A stretch of DNA of 64,000 nucleotides from Jejubacter calystegiae (GTDB lineage: Bacteria > Pseudomonadota > Gammaproteobacteria > Enterobacterales > Enterobacteriaceae): assembly GCF_005671395.1 (NCBI RefSeq), contig NZ_CP040428.1, positions 1,860,001-1,924,000 of the forward strand, in the 5' to 3' direction. Under the pieces are notes generated by a model that had not been told where the DNA came from, ran no database searches, and saw only the letters and a list, made by a program, of their open reading frames with translations. Every line of letters begins with the position of its first letter. Within the stretch, counting starts at the first letter, position 1. Below are positions 60,098 to 64,000 of the stretch, in pieces. Made by a program: the position numbers and the translations under genes.

Positions 60098-60672
60098 CAG
60101 TGAATCTCCTGTTGGGCGGAGTAGCCGGAAACAAAGGGCTGGCGGGTACCATCTTCCAGCCAGAGATGGCGTTCTGTGGCACCGATATCGCCGCCATAAA
60201 CGTGAATGCTGACAGAGGTTGCGTTATCCAGCGCATTACTGACCTGATGGATATCGCCCTGCTCGGGGAGAAAACTCACCACATCGCCGCGGTTCAGTCG
60301 CTGCGGTGCGCCATGGGGCCGGGGCGTGCCGTTATTATCAAGCCGGTAAGGCTGGTTGAGTTCTGCGCCGCGCAGCATACCGATCACCCCCCAGACCTGG
60401 TGGTCATGTACCGGCGTACGCTGCCCGGGTCCCCAGACAAAGCTGACGAGGCTGAAACTGCCCATCGGATCGGCATACAGCAGATACTGCTGATAGCGTT
60501 GGGGATCCGGTCGGGCGAGCGTCGGCGATAGCCAGTCATCATGGGCGAGCAGCGCCTGTAGCCGCGGTTTAATTTGATGGATCAGCCGTTGACCGCGGGT
60601 TTCCTGATGACAGATCCCGGTCAGTTCGCAAACAAACTGGTGCAGGCGGTTGAGGTTAGGTGGTGTCTCCAT
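60097..60672 (-). CDS. Cysteine-dioxygenase-family cupin protein
   Basis: This ~191-residue cupin has the iron ligands in PVHDHQVWGVIGML (H-x-H) and DIHQVSN. It oxidises thiols such as cysteine, 3-mercaptopropionate or similar to sulfinates in this family. METPPN at 60672 with GGGAG upstream is preferred over the 60741 start. Its stop shares one base with the rhodanese start. It is first in the minus-strand organosulfur operon. Confidence 0.85.
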   Translation of the reverse strand: METPPNLNRLHQFVCELTGICHQETRGQRLIHQIKPRLQALLAHDDWLSPTLARPDPQRYQQYLLYADPMGSFSLVSFVWGPGQRTPVHDHQVWGVIGMLRGAELNQPYRLDNNGTPRPHGAPQRLNRGDVVSFLPEQGDIHQVSNALDNATSVSIHVYGGDIGATERHLWLEDGTRQPFVSGYSAQQEIH

Positions 60673-60905
60673 CGTCGACTCCCGTTGGACAGTGGTTGCG
60701 GAAGTGACAGTAGCAAAGGCGTTTTTATTCCCGAAATGCAATATATCGCTAAGCTAATATGCAATCTGGTTATTGGTTGCGGGGAGCCGAATCGCACAGG
60801 AATAGATGCCAGTATGGGAAAGGATATGCGAAATCGGCATTTAGCCCGTCGCAGCGACTGCATTAGCGTTTCGGTCTGACACTGAATACCACCAGGAGGA
60901 TTACT

Positions 60906-61859
60906 ATGATGCGACGCCGGGTTCCGGGCTCTTTGATTATTGGACTGACTCTGGTCGCAACCTCATCTTCGCTATGGGCGGCGGCTGATGTCACGCTGCG
61001 GATTGCCGATCAGAAAGGGGGGATGCGGGCCGTGCTGGAGGCGGCGAATCAGCTACAGGGGCTGGACTATCAGATCAAATGGCATGAGTTTCCGGCGGCG
61101 GCACCGCTGGCCGAAGCGCTCAATGCTGGTGCCGTGGATGCCGGTATTATCGGCGATGCGCCGCTGCTGTTTGTGCTGGCCCAGGGGGCGCCGGTAAAAG
61201 CTATCGCCGTCGATAAGTACGATCCCTACGGTACGGCGCTGCTGGTCAGGCCCGATTCGCCGCTGACCGGGGCTGCGAGTCTGAAAGGCAAAACCATCGC
61301 TACCGGCAGGGGATCTATCGGCCATTTCATTGCGTTGCGCGCCCTGGAGCAGGCTGGCGTTGCCCCCACTGAGGTTAAGTGGCGCTTTCTGGCGCCGGCG
61401 GATGCGCGTATTGCGCTACTGAATAAGGATGTTGATGTCTGGGCCACCTGGGAGCCCTATACCACCGGGCTTACTGGCACCGGGCAGGGAAAGGTGCTGG
61501 TCAATGGCCGGGGGCATATCCAGGGCAACACCTTCCTGGCGGCAACGGAGGATGTGCTGGCCGACCCGCGCCGTCGTGCGGCGCTTCAGGACTACCTGGC
61601 GCGTCTGGCCAAAGCCGAAAACTGGGCGCGGGACCATACCCGGGCTTATGGCGTCACCCTCAGTAGACTAATCGGCCTGCCGCCAGCAATTGCCACTGCG
61701 CAGTATGAGAGCCGTAATGCCCGCTGGCAGCGGATAGATGCGGCGACGATAACCCAGCAGCAGCAGACGGCTGACTACTGGCTGAAACAGGGAATGATCC
61801 TGAAACCGCTGGATGTAAAACCCACCTTTGACGCCCGATTTACGCTGTCTGCTCCCTGA
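60906..61859 (+). CDS. ABC-transporter substrate-binding protein (SsuA/TauA-like)
   Basis: This 317-residue periplasmic protein has a signal peptide (LIIGLTLVATSSSLWA-AA) and sulfonate/taurine-type binding signatures: RIADQKGG, VDAGIIGDAPLLF, LKGKTIATGRGSIGHF and DVWATWEPYT. AGGAGGA precedes the ATG at 60906. No permease or ATPase gene adjoins it, so it presumably uses a transporter encoded elsewhere. The gene diverges from the LLM/rhodanese/dioxygenase operon across a 233-bp region, which should hold sulfur-starvation (CysB/Cbl-type) control sites; I could not define them. Confidence 0.9.
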   Translation: MMRRRVPGSLIIGLTLVATSSSLWAAADVTLRIADQKGGMRAVLEAANQLQGLDYQIKWHEFPAAAPLAEALNAGAVDAGIIGDAPLLFVLAQGAPVKAIAVDKYDPYGTALLVRPDSPLTGAASLKGKTIATGRGSIGHFIALRALEQAGVAPTEVKWRFLAPADARIALLNKDVDVWATWEPYTTGLTGTGQGKVLVNGRGHIQGNTFLAATEDVLADPRRRAALQDYLARLAKAENWARDHTRAYGVTLSRLIGLPPAIATAQYESRNARWQRIDAATITQQQQTADYWLKQGMILKPLDVKPTFDARFTLSAP

Positions 61860-62307
61860 CTCAGGCGATTACCGGCGAGGTGCCGGGACAAGGCTTCCCG
61901 CCGGTAGTCGAGCTTCAGAGTATTCTCATTCATATTCTTATTTATAGATATTGTCAATGTCGGGTCCGTAGACTGTAATGTTTTTAATTTGCTGATAAAT
62001 ATATAAAAATAGATTTCTATTTTTGTTTGAGACAAATCGTATCAGTAATTGTTGTCCATCAGGAATATTTCATGGAAAAATCCTGGTGTGAAAAGCCGTT
62101 AACAAGGAGGTGACAGAATTATTGTGAATCTATTATGTAGTTTTTATCTCTATGTGGGAGCTTGCTGCGAGCACATGGCGAGATATTAATCTCGTTTGAA
62201 ATGAATTGGTGGTTTTATCGTCTAATTTGGCCGTCAGGATCTGGATTGTTTTGAATATATCGCAAGCACAGATAAATTAACTCGACTAAAACAAGAGGAG
62301 AAAATTC
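61860..62307 (+). other. AT-rich region upstream of the third fimbrial operon regulator, with an orphan Shine-Dalgarno
   Basis: The region is much poorer in GC than its left flank and has no normal gene. AAGGAGGTGA at 62104-62113 is a full anti-16S match. A GTG at 62124 could open a 21-codon peptide (MNLLCSFYLYVGACC...) but no family is known; it may be a leader peptide or a remnant. Confidence 0.45.
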
Positions 62308-62925
62308 TTGGTCCAAACGCAGGGAGAGGCTACCGATCCCCGAGTTGCGATTATTGGGGAAGACAGCTATGCCAGGGCGGGAATTGTCACACTAATTCGA
62401 GAAATAAATCCCAGAGTCGCCGTTAAGGCATCATTAAATAATTATCGGGCGCTGGAAATTCTTCTTGGGCAATATCCCGTGGATATCATTATTCTGGTGT
62501 CCGGTTATGAGTGTGATATTGGCTTAAGCTGCCTGAGAGTTATGCATCAGATAGCATATGACTACCCGTCGATACAGCTTTTAGTGTACTCCAGGCGGGC
62601 AACAAGTTTTCTGCTACGTGCCCAAAGTACAGGATGGTTACAGTGTATTGGTGAGCCCTTTCCCGCCTGGCGGAAGCATTTCAAGGTATTCTTAATGCCA
62701 GATGGCTCTACGAAAAAGGAGGTAGTTAGCGCAAGAAAAGGTAATTTTATTTTAAATCGTGATGAGTGGCTGGTGATTAATGATCTTTTCGCCGGGGAGT
62801 CACTGAATTCAATTTCCCGTCGTCGGGAAATTAATTACAGAAGAGTTAGCGCGCTGAAAATGTCTGCGGTGCGTAAACTGGGTCTGCGGACGAAAAATGA
62901 TTTATTGGTTTTTCTGGCCAATTAA
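62308..62925 (+). CDS. LuxR-type regulator with receiver-like N-terminus lacking the acceptor Asp
   Basis: This 205-residue protein uses TTG at 62308, seven bases after AAGAGGAG. The N-terminal receiver-like part has VAIIGEDSYARAGIVTLI, but the phospho-acceptor position reads IIILVSGYE, with Val instead of Asp. The C-terminal HTH (~150-205) has LNRDEWLVINDLFAGESLNS and LKMSAVRKLGLRTKND. It lies 47 bp upstream of a fimbrial subunit gene on the same strand, so autoregulated pilus control is likely. It resembles the regulators at 30.5 and 31.8 kb in architecture. Confidence 0.8.
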   Translation: MVQTQGEATDPRVAIIGEDSYARAGIVTLIREINPRVAVKASLNNYRALEILLGQYPVDIIILVSGYECDIGLSCLRVMHQIAYDYPSIQLLVYSRRATSFLLRAQSTGWLQCIGEPFPAWRKHFKVFLMPDGSTKKEVVSARKGNFILNRDEWLVINDLFAGESLNSISRRREINYRRVSALKMSAVRKLGLRTKNDLLVFLAN

Positions 62926-62972
62926 ATATGGAAAGTCAGCGGATGAAATCATCATAAAAGGAAAGGAATAGC

Positions 62973-63548
62973 ATGAAAAAGCAATATAACAAATCAAAAC
63001 ATTACCGTGCTGCATTACCATTGGTTGCATTATTTATGCTGCCAGGTGCTTCTTATGCAGAGGATCCCGCTCCGGTAACCGTAGATGGTGGCACGATTAA
63101 CTTTGAAGGAAGCGTGGTTACAGCTGCCTGTGCGCTCTCTTCCAACAGTGCCAATATGACAGTAGATATGGGGCAGGTTCGTACCACGGTATTATCTGCT
63201 GTGGGTAGCGTCGCATCAACCGGAAAGGATTTCAGCATTCTGCTGGATGACTGCGATGTCACGACTTATACCGGTGTTTCCATTACGTTTAACGGTAGCG
63301 GTGATAGTACTGACCCGACTGCTCTGGCAACTGGCGTTAACGGCAGTTCGTCTTCAGCACAGAATGTGGCTATCCGGTTTTACGATGAGGCGGGTACTGC
63401 CGTCAAACTGAATGAGGCTTCTTCAGTCACTTCCCTGCGTGCTGGCAGTAACCAGATTAATTTTAGCGCGAAGTATGCCTCGCCGCATGGCGGTGCCACT
63501 GCGGGTGATGCCAGCGCTGTGGCAACCTATACCCTGACTTATTCGTAA
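62973..63548 (+). CDS. Fimbrial major subunit (FimA-like)
   Basis: This 191-residue pilin has a signal peptide (ALPLVALFMLPGASYA). The mature sequence shows DGGTINFEGSVVTAACALSS with the first Cys, LLDDCDVTTY with the second Cys, and a C-terminal ATYTLTYS with penultimate Tyr. It follows the LuxR-type regulator and precedes a chaperone, so it starts the third chaperone-usher operon in this window. AAGGAAAGGA precedes the ATG. Confidence 0.9.
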   Translation: MKKQYNKSKHYRAALPLVALFMLPGASYAEDPAPVTVDGGTINFEGSVVTAACALSSNSANMTVDMGQVRTTVLSAVGSVASTGKDFSILLDDCDVTTYTGVSITFNGSGDSTDPTALATGVNGSSSSAQNVAIRFYDEAGTAVKLNEASSVTSLRAGSNQINFSAKYASPHGGATAGDASAVATYTLTYS

Positions 63549-63605
63549 TGCCACCCGGCGCCCGTAGGGATAAAGCGGGCGCCATTTCCCCCGGAGGGAA
63601 ACGCT

Positions 63606-64000
63606 ATGCGTAAATGGTTTTGCCTGTTACTGGGCTCTGTTGTACTGATGTCTGAGGCCCTGGCTGGTGGTGTGGGCCTGGGGGCAACCCGGCTTATTTA
63701 TCCGGACGACGCGCGCCAGGTGACGCTGAATATTCGTAATACTGACGGCCAGGCGCCGTTTCTGATTCAGTCATGGATTGACGATGCCCGGGGCAATAAA
63801 AGTTCAGATTTTGTGATTACGCCGCCACTGTTTGTCCTGAAGCCGGAAAGTGAAAATACCTTGCGGGTGATGTTCACTGCCAGCGGGCTGCCGCAGGATC
63901 GGGAAACGCTTTACTGGCTGACGGCAAAGGCGATTCCGCATACGCCAGTCCACAGTAAAAATACATTACAGCTTGCCTCCGCGAATCGCATCAAACTCTT
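63606..64000 (+). CDS. Fimbrial periplasmic chaperone, cut by the right edge
   Basis: About 131 residues are visible. A signal peptide (FCLLLGSVVLMSEALA) precedes GLGATRLIYPDDARQVTLNI, the PapD-family N-terminal pattern with the cleft Arg. PLFVLKPESENTLRVMF and ETLYWLTAKAIP follow, and NRIKLF holds the conserved Lys. GGAGGGAAA lies upstream of the ATG. The usher and adhesin are presumably beyond base 64000. Confidence 0.9.
   Translation, partial: MRKWFCLLLGSVVLMSEALAGGVGLGATRLIYPDDARQVTLNIRNTDGQAPFLIQSWIDDARGNKSSDFVITPPLFVLKPESENTLRVMFTASGLPQDRETLYWLTAKAIPHTPVHSKNTLQLASANRIKL

Overview
The window is chromosomal DNA of a moderately GC-rich member of the Enterobacteriaceae, Klebsiella/Enterobacter-like. 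Supporting evidence is near-identity with E. coli proteins recognisable by eye (class I fumarase, DcuS/DcuR, DsbG, YqaE, CodA), an ecpABCDE pilus operon, scsABCD, and a NADH:fumarate-reductase fusion of the kind known from Klebsiella. I cannot name the species. No rRNA, tRNA, CRISPR array, prophage or intact insertion sequence was seen.

Layout. (1) 1-9.9 kb is an anaerobic C4-dicarboxylate island: class I fumarase (cut by the left edge) and a DASS-family anion exchanger on the minus strand, then a divergent region carrying a perfect FNR box, an OYE/FMN-bind/FAD fumarate reductase fusion, its flavin transferase ApbE, and the fumarate-sensing pair DcuS/DcuR. A striking 41-bp repeat array lies between the reductase and apbE. 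(2) 10-12.3 kb holds a MurQ-like SIS protein lacking one catalytic Glu, a ScsA paralogue, and dsbG. (3) 12.3-17 kb is a compact minus-strand operon with two small double-glycine precursor peptides rich in GxxxG, a C39-peptidase ABC exporter, an unknown 250-residue protein and an HlyD-type adaptor: a probable two-peptide class II microcin system. (4) 17-25 kb is ecpABCDE with a CadC-like/FidL-like membrane regulator pair upstream. (5) 25.6-32.4 kb is a second chaperone-usher operon followed by two divergent LuxR-type regulators with receiver-like N-termini. (6) 32.4-35.3 kb is a divergent pair: a LecA-like lectin/propeller protein and a VWA protein that share a small cysteine-bearing module; I do not recognise this system. 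(7) 35.4-39.1 kb is scsABCD (copper/redox stress, periplasmic thiol exchange), followed by a decayed Rpn-family transposase relic. (8) 39.5-43.3 kb is a permease - PucR regulator - cytosine deaminase operon with a large palindrome upstream.

(9) 43.3-46.6 kb holds yqaE, an NTF2-like protein with an MFS exporter, and an AT-rich relic of a DUF4225 gene with an intact small membrane protein overlapping its end. (10) 46.8-57.1 kb is a catabolic region: LysR plus Tat-exported amidohydrolase; LysR plus M20 deacylase, DUF1028, RidA and NCS1 permease; a flavin monooxygenase; and an MpaB-type oxygenase. (11) 57.4-61.9 kb is an organosulfur cluster: LLM monooxygenase, four-domain rhodanese and cysteine-dioxygenase-like protein, divergent from a TauA/SsuA-like binding protein. 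(12) 62.3 kb to the right edge is a third fimbrial operon starting with another LuxR-like regulator, cut inside its chaperone gene.

Three surface-pilus operons with their own regulators, a microcin-like export operon and a lectin/VWA pair make this mainly an accessory, host- or competitor-interaction region interleaved with catabolic islands. Most promising for novelty are the two-peptide microcin operon (12.4-17.0 kb) and the lectin/VWA pair (32.4-35.3 kb).
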